From NCBI GenBank assembly GCA_003342895.1, contig PTFA01000020.1, forward strand, positions 4,992,605-5,056,604: DNA of 64,000 nucleotides, in the 5' to 3' direction. The DNA comes from Casuarius casuarius. Lineage: Eukaryota; Chordata; Aves; Casuariiformes; Casuariidae. Position 1 is the stretch's first letter. Every line of letters begins with the position of its first letter. The position numbers were made by a program, and so were the translations under genes. Positions 25,570 to 38,999 of this stretch are shown one piece after another. Under the pieces are notes generated by a model that saw only the letters and a list, made by a program, of their open reading frames with translations, did not search any database and was not told where the DNA came from.

Positions 25570-26514
25570 CTGTAATATAAAATTTGCTCTTAAGCAACGA
25601 GTATCTCTTTGATGAGGTCAGTCAGTATAACGTGGGAAGCAGCATGCTTTTATTAAGAAAAAGCACACAGTAGTCTAGGTTCATTGGTAACCTACGGCTG
25701 ATGAGGCAAAGCTATTATAATGCAGTTTGAGTGGAGACTACACACAAGCTTGCCATGATCCTACACTACAGCATTTTTACTGTTCTAGTGAGTAGCAATA
25801 TATATGTTAACTATTTGGATGTCCTACTTCTTGCCTCTCTTTTTTTAATTACACTTGTAAAAAATACATTAAATGAGGCCTGGGCTGGTAAGAAGAGTGA
25901 ACACTTGACTCAGGATTCCTGGTTTCTATTCTTTTATTGTTCCAGGACCAGTTCATGATCCCCAAAATTTTAGTGCTGAAACTGAGGTATTTGACAACTG
26001 TGAAAAATATGAATCTTCCTCTCTGTTCTCCTGCAATACAGAACTTGCCTACTTTACAGGAGTAACACAAGGTATGAAAATGAGGTTAAAGCATCTGCAG
26101 TTTCTTACAGGGAAAGTGCTGTATAGTCCTGCTGTCACATCCTATCCACACATAATCATTTGTGTTTTCTTTTCTTTTCCATCTTCCTCTCCAGCGAACC
26201 ATGAATTGCATACCGTGTGACATTTCTGACTGTTCTCCCATATTTCCAAGACACTGTTACTGTGCTGGCAGCATCACAGCCACTTAGGAGTACAGTATGC
26301 AGTAACAGCCCGATGCAAAACACCCTGTTCTCAAAAGCTAAAGCTGGAGATGCCTGCTTCTTGCAAGAGGTTGGGAGCAGTTTGGGGCAGTCCCCAGAAT
26401 CAGAGCTCAGCGAAGCTACCTCTGCACCCCATGCTACTGTGCTTGTGCCTGTATCATCACTCCACGGACTTGCTGCTCACTTGTGCTAACCCAACAGTGA
26501 GGCAATCTGGAGAC

Positions 26515-26990
26515 AGAAGCACAGGCTGGAAAGGACTTTGAATGGTCTGGTACTCCCATCCCCTACTCAAGGCCAAGTCAACTTCAGTCAGAGCTCATGG
26601 CTGTGTCCAGTCAAGTTCTGAATATCTCCAAGAATGGAGATTTCACAGTCTCTCTGGATAACCTGTTCCAGTCCTTCACTACTCCTATAGTGAATTTTTT
26701 TTTTAATATTCAAACAGATGTAAATTTCCCTTGTTGCAATTTGTGGCCATTACCCTTGTCCTTTCTCTGTGCATTTCTGAGAAGAGTCTGAGTCTGCCTC
26801 TGAAACAGCTGAAGACTGCAGTCACATCCCCTGCAGCCTTCTCTTTTCCTGGCTTAACAAACACAAGCTCCATCCACCAGCCCTCCTACATCATGTGCTC
26901 CTGCCCCCAGACCATGTTGATGGCCCCTCCTCTGGGCTCTCTCCAGTTTGTTAATGTCTTATACAGGTCATGCAGTAACACCTCCTCGGA
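26515..26990 (-). mobile_element. CR1 LINE fragment, 3' end, antisense to the plus strand
   Basis: Read on the plus strand, this shows the familiar reverse complement of a CR1 3' region. In order there are acaggctggaaaggactt, then ctctggataacctgttccag followed by tccttcact, then ggccattacccttgtcctt, ccctgcagccttctcttttc, and ggcccctcctctgggctctc. The element is therefore on the minus strand, the same orientation as RNF150, and is 5'-truncated as most CR1 copies are. No reverse transcriptase frame survives. CR1 of this type is the dominant LINE of birds and also occurs in crocodilians and turtles. Divergence from the consensus I remember is substantial, so this is not a recent insertion. The edges are approximate. 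Confidence 0.85.
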
Positions 26991-29739
26991 GGCATTCTTA
27001 TGGTTTTCACAGCAGCTTATGAATCTCTTAGTGAATCCCAATTTTCCATCAGTAAATGACTCTTCTCTTCAACTACCCTTCCCTCCCCATCCACCACAGC
27101 TGTTACAGCCATGTGCTGTTAGGAGGGAGATTCAGGAGCACTGGTGACTCAGAAGACATTCAACTTTTCAGGCCTGGAATAGNGACTGTGCCGGAGTTCA
27201 AAGGGTCCTTTCAGCGGGAAGGGATTCCAGCTGGAGAGGCAAGAGCTTAAAGCCAAAAATGGAAAGAAGCTGGATGTAGCCTGTAAGTTGGGACCTAATC
27301 ATCATACAGATATGATTAATAAATTACCACTTTGTTCTTCTGATTCAATTAAAATAACCAAATGTAATTCAGAGAGCAAACACTGGACTGGAAAGACATA
27401 GAAGAGTGACAAAATCCATGCAATACTAAAAGCAGGCAGCAAATTCAGACCTAGCTTAAGAGGTGAAAATGATCTTGGCTATCATATGAGGTTTACATAT
27501 AAGCTTTCAACTATAACTAATTATTACATGTGAGAGAGTATCTTGTACTTGCACAACATCTTATCTGTGGTACATTTTTCTCACAATCTCCCTTGAATAA
27601 AGGGATCAGGCGACAGTTGGAAACATTTCTTGCCAGCTATTTGTTTCTTTAATGTCAGTCAAAGACAGGCTGATAACATACAGCAGGACAAGAGCCATTA
27701 TGTCCTGTTTCAGGAATTCCTTGTGATTCCTTTTTATCGTTATTATTACTTAAACTAATGAAATGTCTCAGCTCTTTTTTGCACAATCTTCAAGGGGAAA
27801 GGACAAGATTAAAGACTCATGTACAACTCTGATCTGCTTGTTTTCATGTTTGCTTTCTCTTATCTATCTTAAATAGACAAGTTCATGATTTAAATAGAAA
27901 TGAGAATTATTTAGTTTTTGAAAAAACAGGAATATCCTGGAGTGAAGTCATACTTTCAAAGGATTCTTCTATTTGAATGAAATCCAAGCTATCGCTAATC
28001 AATCAATGCCCCTAAAAGAGAAGAGGCATTACAATAGTTTAAGGGTTTAAAGAGAGGCTTAGAGATTGGTAATGATAAATCCCATAATCTCATTAGCAAG
28101 GCTGTGACATTCAGTATCGGACTGGAAAGAGTTAAGGGTATCAGATGCAATGGTCTTGTGGAGATGGTGATACTAGTTAAAAACAAAAGACAGTAGTATG
28201 GAAAGCATCATTTGTCAGTTCCTGAGGAAGCAGATGTCAGTAGATGTTGTGGAAGAGAAATAATCGTAAATGCTTCTGTCTTAATGGCCTTACTAAACTA
28301 TCACCTCTACAGGGAAGAGGTCGCCTTGTGCCTCGTGCAGAACAAAGCACACCATCAGGATGAGGTATCAAACACATCGCCTGTCCCACAGATCACGTTC
28401 GCGGACTCCTTCATCAAGGAATCCTTCCCAAGACTACTTTGAGGATGGTGCCTCTCTTTAATGGCCCAAAATCTCATCCAAGCCCACCAGACCTACCACC
28501 AGAGCATTGCTGGACATATACACACTGCCAGTCACATACTAAACTAGATCCTTCCCTAGAGATTGACACAGGACACACAGGACCCTTCTCAGCCCCAGTG
28601 AGATGACTGCCTTTGGCTTCAACTATCCTGCAAAACTCATGGAGCCCAGCCAGTTTCAAAATGATTTTACAGTAACTTCTTCCTACTAAGAAATCAATGG
28701 GAAGAAACAACACACAAGAAATCTTGTCAGCTGGTCCGGAACTTAAGTATCTTTCCCTCTGCATGTTCCTATCTCGTGGCTCACAGATGACAGAAAGAAC
28801 TCTAGTATTACTGGTGAAATACGAAATCTGACACACTGACAGGATTAAAAAAAAACAACAAAAACCCTATGTGCTGGCTCTTACAGGGCTCAGACAGCAA
28901 GTCACATTTTGCTGAATTATTTCCAGGCTTGTTTTATAATTCTGGACCGCTTTTAATTAGTCCTAGAACCTAATGTCTCTTGATGCAAACAACTCTCAAA
29001 ATATTTCACAGAGAAACTCTCTCATCTTCAGGAAGGCTACTCAGGGCACCAGGAACAAGCTGCTGAGGAAGCAGATTGCCTGTGCTTTCCTTATACATAC
29101 TAATCCTCTTTATTTAAAAAGGGTACATTATCTGGGCAACCATGCACTTCCTGGCCATCTTATTTGGTGAGAAAAGTAGAGAACAACTTAGATTTTCAAC
29201 CAAAGAGAATATTACTACCCACCTTCTACCTTCAAATGTACCACAGAGTAATCTGTGCTAGAGATACTCTTAAAAATGAAATGTAGTAAAATAAAAATTG
29301 AATTCTAACCATAGTTTCCATGACCATAGGAAACTATAACCTGTGACCACAGGTGCACAAGCCCATACTGGAAGACAGTTTTGGGCTTCACTGCAGAAAT
29401 TCCCAGGGAATTTTACATCTAGACAAATGGGTGAGGGCATTCAGTGGAAAACCTTGCAGTCCTGGCTCGTCACTCATCAAAACCAGGCACCTAACCGGGG
29501 TGAGCTGCGTCTCCCTTCTGGTCCATGCACCTGGATTTTGCACACTAGGACAGTGGTGGTGGTCGAAGGTGTAAGGTGTATGCCCAGGTTTTATCTTATT
29601 GGGGAATCATGGGAAATGATCCCAGTGTCAGGGTGCGACGAGGGCTGGCTGCTCCCTAAGGGACAGGGAGCTGGGAGTTCAGAGAGAGAACATGGCCAGC
29701 AGGGCATGCCTCGCAGCCAGGGCCCGTCCCACAGCACCT

Positions 29740-30115
29740 GAGCAAGGTGAGCAGGACAGACCCGGAGACAGCGGCCAGGTCCAACTAAGACTCCAGATCA
29801 TAAGGCAATATCATGGCGATGGGGCAGGTCCGAGGTCAAGCTGGGAAGTCAATTTGCAGGTCAGAGTCAGGATCAGGTCCAGCGATTGCCGAGCACATCC
29901 ATAGTGATGGGGCCAGGCCGAGGCCAGGCTGGGTAGCTAGCCTGTGGGTTGGGATCAGGTCTGCTGAGGGTAACTAGGGTCAGATCTAGCCACACGATGG
30001 CTGGGCAGGGCCATGGGGATGGGACTGAGCTAAGGCTGAGTGGTCAGCCCACAGGTTGGGCTCAGTAGGGCCCATGGCCAGGCAGAGCTGTGGTGGGGCT
30101 GGAGCCTGGCACTGC
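29740..30115. repeat. Diverged minisatellite in GC-rich DNA
   Basis: At least three related units start with gatggg at 29818, 29905 and 30018, spaced 87 and 113 bp. Each has the order gatgggg.cagg..gagg, aagctggg or aggctggg, a caggtc/gtgggttggg segment and atcaggtc or ctcagtagg. A possible earlier unit precedes 29818. Units are strongly diverged and of unequal length, so the array is old. It lies in intron 2 of RNF150. Confidence 0.6.
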
Positions 30116-30147
30116 TACAGTATTGCAGGGCACGGACTGACAGCCCC

Positions 30148-30179
30148 GGGCTGGGCTGAAATGGGGGCCTGGGGCTGGG
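30148..30179 (+). other. G-quadruplex-type motif
   Basis: Five runs of three or more G on the plus strand (30148-30150, 30153-30155, 30163-30167, 30171-30174 and 30177-30179) are separated by loops of 2 to 7 bases. This satisfies the usual G3N1-7 rule. It is on the strand opposite the RNF150 coding sequence, so the RNA of the gene would carry the C-rich version. It lies just beyond the minisatellite. Confidence 0.7.
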
Positions 30180-33100
30180 CAGGGTAGGAGGAGACCCGGG
30201 GAGGTGGGCAGAGACAGTAAGGCCTGTTTGTGACCACAGGGACCTGACACCCAGTCTAACTGTCTCTCTGTCTCTCTTTTTATTCAGTAATAAGCATGAA
30301 AAATTTGAGTGGATGTATATAAAAGCCTCTAGAAAAAGCTAGCCAGCTAATCGACATGAATTCACATCAGCAGGGTCCTGATGACAGGAGATTTTTCAGT
30401 CTTTCTACCTGTCTTACTAGCTGAACTCCTTGTTTCTGGAAAGATAATTAAATTGGTTCCTTTTGGGATTACAGACTGATCGACAACCTACCTGGTGTGT
30501 AAGAAGAGAAGNGGACCTGAAAAGGAGGGTCACCATATACAAAAGGACAAGGGAACAGAGGCAGTTAGGAGGGCTGGCAAAAGGACACCACCTTGGTCAG
30601 GAAAGGAAGACTTATTTTGCAGTGAGTCAGCTTGGAAGAAGAAGAGTGGAAGACTTAGAGAGACCTGTTAGAGTGATCAAGGAAAGATGTTCAGAAATCT
30701 TGCTTTCCTATAACATTGCAACATGCCTCCTGTTTAGAGATAAATTCTTTCCAGTCTTATTTTGCAGTCAGCCCCTCCATCCTCTTCTCTCAGCATGATG
30801 CCTAGACTACTGACTCTAAGGTTTCTTCTGCAGAGAGCCAGGCTGAACTGCTCCTGGTGGCAACCAGGTTATCAGCTAGCCCTAGGAAGGATATGCATGA
30901 CAGAGGTTAACAGAGGTTAAGTGTAGGTTAAGCCCTTGTTTTGAAAGTGTGGGATTTTAAACCATTCAGATGTCAAAATGAGTTTAACTAAACTCTCTTT
31001 TTAACTGAACTCTAATAAATAAGTCACAGTTTTTAGCACTTACGGAGCAAGGCAGCCAGTTCACACAGTTAGATTTTATTGCACTCCAGGGTAGGAACGG
31101 ATAGCACTTTCTCTAAATTGGCCAGCTGGCTCCCTCTTCATCTGAAGCTCTGTTTATCCAAACATTTCAGCTTTACCCCTCAGATAAAGTTTATCTGGAG
31201 TACATCAAATACAAAGGAAAGGAAACACTTCTCCTAAAGTTTGCCAGCAATGAAGGTGCTTACAACACATGCACGACTTTCCAACAAGAAAGCACAGTAC
31301 CGTCATACAGACAGACTCACACAGGTTATAATCCAAAAGCTTCTGAGCACAAGGACAAAAGAACAGTGTTCTAAATTATATGCCAGCAAAGTAACACAAA
31401 CCATTTCTCTTGTATATATCAGAATATCCAGGATAGTAACACAGAACTTTATGATTCCATCCTTGCACTACATGCAAATGCATCAAAGAAAAGGCAAGCA
31501 GAACTTTAGGGGAAACAGAGATAACCCTCACAGAAAGGCAAGAGCAAGGTGAGCTCTTCTGACAGCTGCCTACATATCTACATTACTATATTCCACAACC
31601 AGGACTAAAAAAACTAAAGCCCATTAACACAGCTGTCCAAGCTATGTCCATATATATCACTAACATTTTTCATAAGAAAAGAAAGAAATAATAAAGAAAT
31701 TAGAAGAGCTGTCAGGCAGANGAGAGTGAAGAAAATACATAAAGAAATTATAGTTAGCTCCATGTTATTAAGGGTTTGGCAGAAAATTAGTGATAAATAA
31801 TTTTTTATGAGGTCTGTTTTCCTATGCTTCTCAAGAACAGAACTAGTATTAAGAACGGGGTTATTAAAACCTCTGCACAGGACAATTGCTTGTACACACA
31901 TTAGTCTCATTCAACCTTTGGAAAGAAAATACTGAAAAGGAAATCTGCTTGAACACATAAACCTATCAGTTCTAAACTACAGCATATTAGTTGAAGTGAG
32001 CTTCTTATTTTGCTCAGTTTCATGTTTATGTATGTATATTTACACTGCTAATCTGCCTGTGTAATTACTTGATTGAAAGCATGCTTATGGTACTCACATA
32101 GGTAAATTAGGCACACATGTGCTTTTGCAGCCAAGGCATCTAAAAATTATCACAGCCACTACAGTCACAGCAAATGTGCTGCCAGTGATGTGCAAATTCC
32201 AGCTGGGATAGTTACATTCTTACTATCCAAAATCTCATGCTGTATATTTAAAAGAAAAATATATTCTTTCTGTCTGTAAATACACAGCAGCTGCTCTCTA
32301 ACACAGAGGATGTCTGAATTTCAATGGTGGGTGAGGGATCCCTATAAACTAAATACACATTATAGAGTGTGACAGTACTTTTCTCTGCAACAAAATGATT
32401 ATTAAGACTCAGTTTTAACTCTTCAGGCAAGGCAACCCCTTCCCAGCCAGTAATTTATTAAGGGTAGAGAAACATCTCTGTGACTTAGGGTGCATTTTTT
32501 TTCTGCAGTAAAATGGTTATTTATCTCCTCAGATTTCATACACCAATAACATTCTCTACTGTACCATTAGAATGAAATGTAGAAGCCTCACCTTCCAAAT
32601 TCTGCTGATGCTAAGATAGTTGCATCCAGTCAAGAGAAGACTAAATTTATTATTATTATTATAAATCCAGAGGACACCAGAACTTATGACCTACTGCAAA
32701 ACTTCCCACCCTCACGCAATGCTGTTGGTTGCTGTCCAGTGCTACAGGTTTCGTATCTCTTTCAGGGGTTTTGGACAAGATGTTGAAAAGAAAAGCAACG
32801 GTTTAATAATACTGGCTATCATTACAGTGCTTACATGTTCAGTGATCACTGACAAATGTACAGGGGCATCTATTTCCCTTTGAAGCCCAAGACCCTTCAG
32901 GATAAGCTTTAAAATGAAAACACTTCCTATTCTTTTTTTCTCTCTTCACTTAGGTTGAACCCTTGCTTCACACACATACGTTCACTTACCTCACTGTTTC
33001 GTACTCATCATTTAGATCCTATTAATTAATTATATACATTTCTATGTCACTTGACTATATGTACCATGGGAATCTTTTTGCTAAGAAACACTGTCATCTT

Positions 33101-33370
33101 TCTGGTTTCTTGTGTATTTTGCATGGAGAAATAAAGCCATGATATATACACTANATATTTATTCTTTTCTTTTTTTCTTCATCTACCTTGCCAGAAGTCT
33201 TGGCTTTTTATCAGATACTGGCATTTCTAGATCTCCATTCTTTTCATTCTTTCTTGTTTTTTCTTGTCACACATTCATATTTTCCCCAAACTTTACTTTA
33301 AAACTTATTTCAATCTGAATCCTATGGAAATTCTTTCGGAAACATGAATACCCACTGGAATACTGCTCAC

Positions 33371-33621
33371 CTGATTTCTGTCTCTGGCATTTGCATAGCG
33401 GAATCGCTGAATATAATAGAAAACCAGCCACGCCAGTGAGATGATCATCAACACAATGAAGGAGATAGAGACGAACACCACGGAGGTACGGCTGACGTAC
33501 TTCTGCAAGTTGCGTGTTCCAATTGTTATGTACATCATCACAGTAATATTCCTCTCCAGGAGACTCACTATCTCTTTTCCTTTGGGTTCAGGAATCATTA
33601 TTGCTACAACATCTTCTAGAC
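33371..33621 (-). CDS. RNF150: RNF150 internal exon (exon 2 by human numbering): end of PA domain plus transmembrane helix
   Basis: The exon is 251 nt on the minus strand. It is preceded by a pyrimidine-rich tract ending in AG (33622-33623) and followed by GT at 33370-33369 (gtgagc). It starts with two bases of a split codon, then encodes 83 residues beginning [14 protein letters not shown] and ending NARDRNQ. Visible parts in order are the C-terminal edge of the luminal protease-associated domain, the sequon NIT, the segment [18 protein letters not shown], a hydrophobic helix of about 25 residues ([21 protein letters not shown]) and a juxtamembrane [16 protein letters not shown]. This segment is nearly invariant in the Goliath family (RNF130, RNF150). 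RNF150 is chosen because of exon 6. The family are membrane E3 ubiquitin ligases of endosomal and secretory membranes, with the PA domain in the lumen and the RING in the cytosol. The exon ends in phase 0. Confidence 0.96.
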
Positions 33622-36600
33622 CTGTTAAACAGGAGGGAGAAAAGAAAACTTAAGTGAAAATGGTGACTGCCATATAAGAAAATGACAAGAGGACATGGTA
33701 TGGCAAAAAAGGCAAAACAGTGACCAAAAGCACTCCTTTTTTCTGTTAGTTTTCATCAAGAGGTAAGTCTGATGAATTTGTTGATGGTTTCAACCAGAAC
33801 CAGTTACGCAGTATGTTTCTGTACACTAATCTTGGTAAGATAAGCAAAACATGCTTCCTAGGTTGACATAAACACAGTTTTCCAGTACTACTGAGGTGTA
33901 TCTAGAGGATATTGATGTAACCACTACAGAAATGCAGAGGTGCTGTAGCCAGCATCCTTCCCTCCACCAGACAGTTTCTGCTCAAACAAGAAATCTGCTG
34001 CAAAGCTGGGATCTGAACTCTTCTCTCTCAAGTCTTGGAGCAGAACTGGGAATTGCACCATTCTTCCTCTTGTGAGACTTGACATCATAATGTTTCCCTG
34101 ATTTTGAATAAGCCAGTCAATGAATTGCTGAAATCACTGATTTGACTAGGTTGAAAGAATTTTAGATATCTGTAGTGTTAACTTCACCTTTCTATTGATA
34201 CTTTTCCATAAAGCATTAATCAATTGCATCTATTTCCCTTTTGTTTTTGTCTAGTAAGAGCCCACTCTGAGCAGCCAAAATCAATCTACCTCTGCAACAC
34301 TTCTGATACCTGTTTATTACCAAAGGCTAATTCAAACATCACCCTAACGGCCCAGGGAGAGTTTGCCAAGTCTCAAAGTGGCTGAGAAGGGCACTGATCA
34401 TGTGCTATGCCAGTAATTTTCCTGCAGTCAATAAGATAAATGGTCTGGAGCAGTGCTTATGTTTTTCAACTGTTCACATGCCTTCCTTTGTTCTTTTTCT
34501 TTTTTTAAGAAAAATAAAAAACTTAAAATTCCTCCTAAGCAAGAAAACTAAATCAACCACTTCACACACCACTAAAAAGAACCCGAAGGGAAAAATCCCA
34601 CAGAACAAAAATTCTGAGATGAATTTCATCAACTCTTCTCAAAAGCTATCATTCTGACCCACTCACTTGGACAAGTGCGGATATCTAACATTATCTTTAA
34701 TATGATCTGTAACATGACACGAATGATGTAGCTTGAAAGCCTATACAAATGGGAGAGAGATTAAAAAAATTACAGTGGAAAAATATAATATATTAATTGT
34801 TTAATTATGCTACTGTTCAACTAAATATAGCTTAGTATATATTCTGAGCAACTGTCTATAATGGACACAGGCCAAATGTGACATGTTGCAAACTGTGAAT
34901 CATATTTAACTATCTAATTATGTAATTAATATTCATGCAATAATAAAGTAAGGATTCTTAACACTCCACTCCTTTGCACCCCACAAAAATGCCCAATTTT
35001 CTTTGTATTTCTGTATTAAAGGAATGAGAAAGAGGGACAAAAGAACTTTTGATATCCTGCTTAAGTCTAATCTCATCCCTGTTTTTTCATCACCTGCATT
35101 TTCTGATCAAGCTACAGTGTAACTTATCTGTCATCAGCTCTTGGTGGATGCATAAGTGGTTTGAAGAGGACTGCAGCCAAACACGTGTCCCTTCTCTGTT
35201 CTTGCCTCTTTACATTGCACTGCCAGCATGTTCTGCTGCAACCTTTGACCTCGAGACTTTTAAGATACTTTGTAAAACACAAGAAACTAGAGTAAATACA
35301 TTGCCCTGTACATATGCTAAATACAATTGTGTTTAGAAAGGCAAGTCAGAAGACAGAGCTATTGCAAGAGGAAAACAGCAGCTTTTATTTACTCGAATAC
35401 TTAATATATTCCAATTGCAAGCTAATTACCATTTTAAATGAAGCATTCTTGGAAAAAGTAACCAAACTGGCAACAAATGTTAATCAGAATGACTTTTTTT
35501 TTTAAAGTTTCATTCGGTTTACTATCATTTCTCTGACATGCTATAGCAAATGTTATTTAATCAATCAAGTCACCAAGCTAAGTTTTTAATCTCAAATATG
35601 CCCAATATTGGGAAGAGAAAAAACGAGAAATTAATTTGCTCTCTCTTCCTCTGTCATATAGCAAAATGCCTGTGTTTTCTCAGTTGCATTATCTAATGAT
35701 ACATGGGGAGTACCAAAATACAGAGAAACTATACAAATAAAAGAACAGAGAGAAGTAATCAGACATCAAAGTTAAGAGTTCTATGTCCAAGTATATATTT
35801 GTTTCAACAGGCCAAAAAAGTATCTGTTAGTATGTACAGATGCCTCCCTTATAAGTTAAGTGCATATGATGCCTGTCAATACACACATGCACAATGGTAA
35901 CTACACTTTGTGGCGCTCTACTACCTAACATGTTTCTTTTCTTTTTCTGTCCACGATTAATGCAGAGTTTGACATGAATTTTTAAGTAGCTGTCAGGAGG
36001 AATCAGAGATTCATAAATCAAAGGTATTCAGGCTGCAGTGAATGGATTTTCTTCTTCTTTGGCTTAGGAAACACTTAACCTATCAATGTTCTCTCTTCAT
36101 GCGCCAATAACAAAACAAGTAAGGTAGAATTTGCAGGCATTTGGGATGATTTAAGTCATTTTAATTTGCTGAAGCATATTCATCTAACAAAATATTTTTG
36201 GGCGGAGAAAAATACATGATGTGCTGCTGATCTTCAGGCAGCTATTCTGCTTTGGCAGTATGCATATCATTGCTTTATGCAGGAATGCCACTGGCGTTGC
36301 ATCGGTGGGCATTCAGGAGGCCTGGGCATTGTTGGCTTGACAGTGGAGACGCTGAAAAGATGCCTATCCACTCAGCCTGTTTTCTGATTACTGGGGCAAA
36401 TGGGCAACCCTGTGGCTAATCCGCTAACGTCAGAAGAGCCATACCAAGCTGTGGCTGCTTTGTTCACTTCAAGAGTCACTCTGGAATTAATATGCCGTAA
36501 TATACTGAATCACCCAGGCATGATACCTTCCTATGTGGATCACACTGAACTCTTCCTCACTGTAATCTGCTGGAGAAGGAGTCCCATCTTGCTGCTGACT

Positions 36601-37399
36601 AAAGACAGGAGGAACTGCAGAGTGAGGAGAGACAGTCAGTCAGTCTGCAGCATGCTCCAGCTGTCTTTTGCCACCTATGGTGGAAGACAGAGCTGAGAAG
36701 GAGCAATAAAGTCAGAGAGTCAATAGCAAGGTGTGCAGTTAGGTAAATATTTGATCTGTCCTTGATGATGATCTCCATATCTTCCTTCTCCACCCAGCAT
36801 TTGGCTGTGGAAATACACTTCAGCTTGGATGCTTTGTATGCCAAGCAGCAAACTGTTTCAAGTTTAACAATCTGTACACTTGTGATAAGGGAGAAGGACT
36901 TCAGTTCTACAACAGTGGCTTTTGTAACTCTTAAATCTCAAGAAATGAACAGATTTTACCTCCTTTAGAAAGAGAACAAGCACTGAAAAACTGAAGCCAG
37001 AAGATATATGTAAATTTTCCACCCTGGCCACAGGCTGTTCTGCTCTGGGAGCTTCAGGGATGATACTTAAAATGGTCCTTTATTCTCCTAATTAGCAGTC
37101 AGGTCCAGTAATGGCAGGCTGCTTCTTTAATGCTTTGTCAATTTTTGATTGAGGCTCTAAAAAGTGATATGTTTCTAACACATTTTAGAAGAGAAGATTT
37201 AATTCTTGATGCTTGGCAACAGCCAGGACTCAGAGAAATAATTAATTGAATTATTTGAGTAGAATTCCAATTTGGGAGATACACAGGTCTTCTCCAAGAC
37301 TTCCTATCGAGATACAAATAAGGATTTTTCTTATGTTGTATATCAAAATCAGGCACTGAAGTATTTCCTTGTCAGATTTAAGCATAACTAAAAACTCCA

Positions 37400-37560
37400 A
37401 CGGTATTTTAGAGTTCAGAAGTTGCCCTGATGAAATCAGACAGTGTTCAGTCCAGTTCAGTATCTGTTTTTTGCTGGAAGCCAAGAATAGAAACGTCACA
37501 GAATGGTGCAGGAACCTCCCCAATTCGTTCCCTACCTCTTGAAGAAATAATTTCATTTTC
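37400..37560 (-). mobile_element. Possible CR1-like 3' relic, reverse orientation
   Basis: On the plus strand ttcagtccagttcagtatct is followed by a gap, then gaatggtgcaggaacctccc. This resembles the reverse complement of old CR1 3' regions ('tccagtatcctgtct...gcaagaaacccc'). The match is partial and by memory only. A long minus-strand open frame across this part (37251-37796) contains an N and no recognised domain; I treat it as chance. Confidence 0.4.
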
Positions 37561-38999
37561 AGGAAGCAATTTTGGTAACTACCGACTATTGGAAAAAAGC
37601 AAAACAAATGCAGATCTGAACAGTTCCACAATCCAAACAGGCTCAGCTCTGGAGCCCCCTCCTCTGGGCTCAGACCCTGTGTCTGTGGGTACTGCCGCCT
37701 GCCAACCCTGTGCTGCNTGAGCCAATTTGGCGGTTCCACTTCCCGCGAGCTCAGCAGCCCTTGTTCTGTACAAGGACTTACTGTATTGCCAACCATGTGA
37801 TCTCGTTCCTGTCATAGCCACTGCTGCTGTGTGTGTCTGTGTGAATGGATTTTTACGGTATGATCTGGATTATGTGCAGCCTTTTAAAGCAAAATTGGAG
37901 CACAGCATGGACATTATGTTTTAAAGAACTGTATCTTTTTTCTCCAGACTGTAACTCAGCAGAAAAATCAGTAGTGAAGAAAATGAAGAGGAATCTATGG
38001 TGACGGTGCTGTAGTTGTCTAAGGATATAACTAAGAATGGTTTGTTGGACTATTAAAAGATACTACCTTTTCCTCTTTCTTCTCCTTGAAAATACTATTG
38101 CTTTATAATTGTTGGGTTTCTTTAAAATTAAATTATGTGGGAAATAGTATGTAGGTTAACCAGATAGCATTTCAATTGAGCTTTAATACTACGCAAATTG
38201 TTCTGTTGTAATATTTTCACAGTTGCAACAGGGGTACCAAGTCTTTAGGACCATCCAATGAGAGTTCAACCTTAGTTGTTCTGTGAAATGAAATTCTTAC
38301 ACCTTATGGTACAATCATAATTGGCCAGATCATCAGAGGATCCCTGTTTTTTTAATTTACCTTTTACAAATAAACACAGGCTTAAATTACAACTTTGTGA
38401 ACTCAAAAATTATTTTTGCCAACCAAAGTAATATTTTACAACAGCTGATTTCTGAGCTTCTCCCATTCCAGAGAAGCAGCAGCGTAATATATAAAGAAAG
38501 ATAGTCCTGGAGTATGCGTAGGCCAACTATGAAGCATTATATGTAAGAGACCAAACTGGGTAAGAGGACTATTCCCTGCAGGAACTGTTCTTTATGAGGC
38601 ACGCACTACATTGGTCTCAAATTGAAATACCTGCAAAGGAGACTACAGAACAAACTGGCAAAGAGAACAGCAATATATAGCGAGTAACAGTAATACATAG
38701 TCAATATATCGTATATCATAGCTGAAACGACTACAAAGTGTGATCTGCAAGCGCTTGCATAAAACTGTCTCAGTGCCAGAGGACGACAAAGGACACCAAT
38801 TTCTAGAGGTTTCATAAGAGATATGGGCAACTAAAGATCAGGTTCTTCAAAAGTATTCAGTTGGGTTTTCCACCAAAGGCTCATAAAGAAAAACAGTTGC
38901 TATAAAATACGTAGGAAAGGCCTCACATGTAAAAATAAGGGGTTAAAAGATAGGCTCTTTGTGTTCTACAACATCAAAGAGCTACTAAATACAAAAGAC

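Larger units (their letters stand above)
25570..33370 (-). other. RNF150 intron 2
   Basis: This 7.8 kb intron lies between the transmembrane exon and the linker exon. It contains the CR1 fragment at about 26.52-26.99 kb and the GC-rich minisatellite region at about 29.6-30.2 kb. The rest is ordinary intron sequence with no supportable gene. Ns at 27183, 30512, 31721 and 33154. Confidence 0.85.

Noticed and set aside
26731..27147. 138-codon open frame on the plus strand
   Set aside because: Most of it is the antisense of the CR1 fragment. The protein is not a CR1 product or a known family.
29343..29741. 132-codon open frame on the plus strand in the GC-rich region
   Set aside because: It leads into the minisatellite and GC-rich DNA, is accompanied by open frames in another frame and has no recognised domain.
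30260..30290. Strong polypyrimidine tract plus CAG on the plus strand, like a splice acceptor
   Set aside because: The gene is on the other strand and no coding sequence follows; probably a simple pyrimidine run.
25498..33621. Assignment of the gene to RNF130 instead of RNF150
   Set aside because: Exon 2 alone would fit both, but exon 5 ([11 protein letters not shown]) and exon 6 (GGPPTNQITGASD, TVNESS) fit RNF150 only.
36370..36970. Possible processed pseudogene or small exon (two plus-strand open frames)
   Set aside because: I could not match any frame to a known protein, and no poly(A) remnant or splice boundaries were convincing.
37251..37796. 181-codon open frame on the minus strand
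   Set aside because: It contains an N, overlaps a CR1-like relic, lacks any recognisable domain and has no splice or promoter context fitting a gene.
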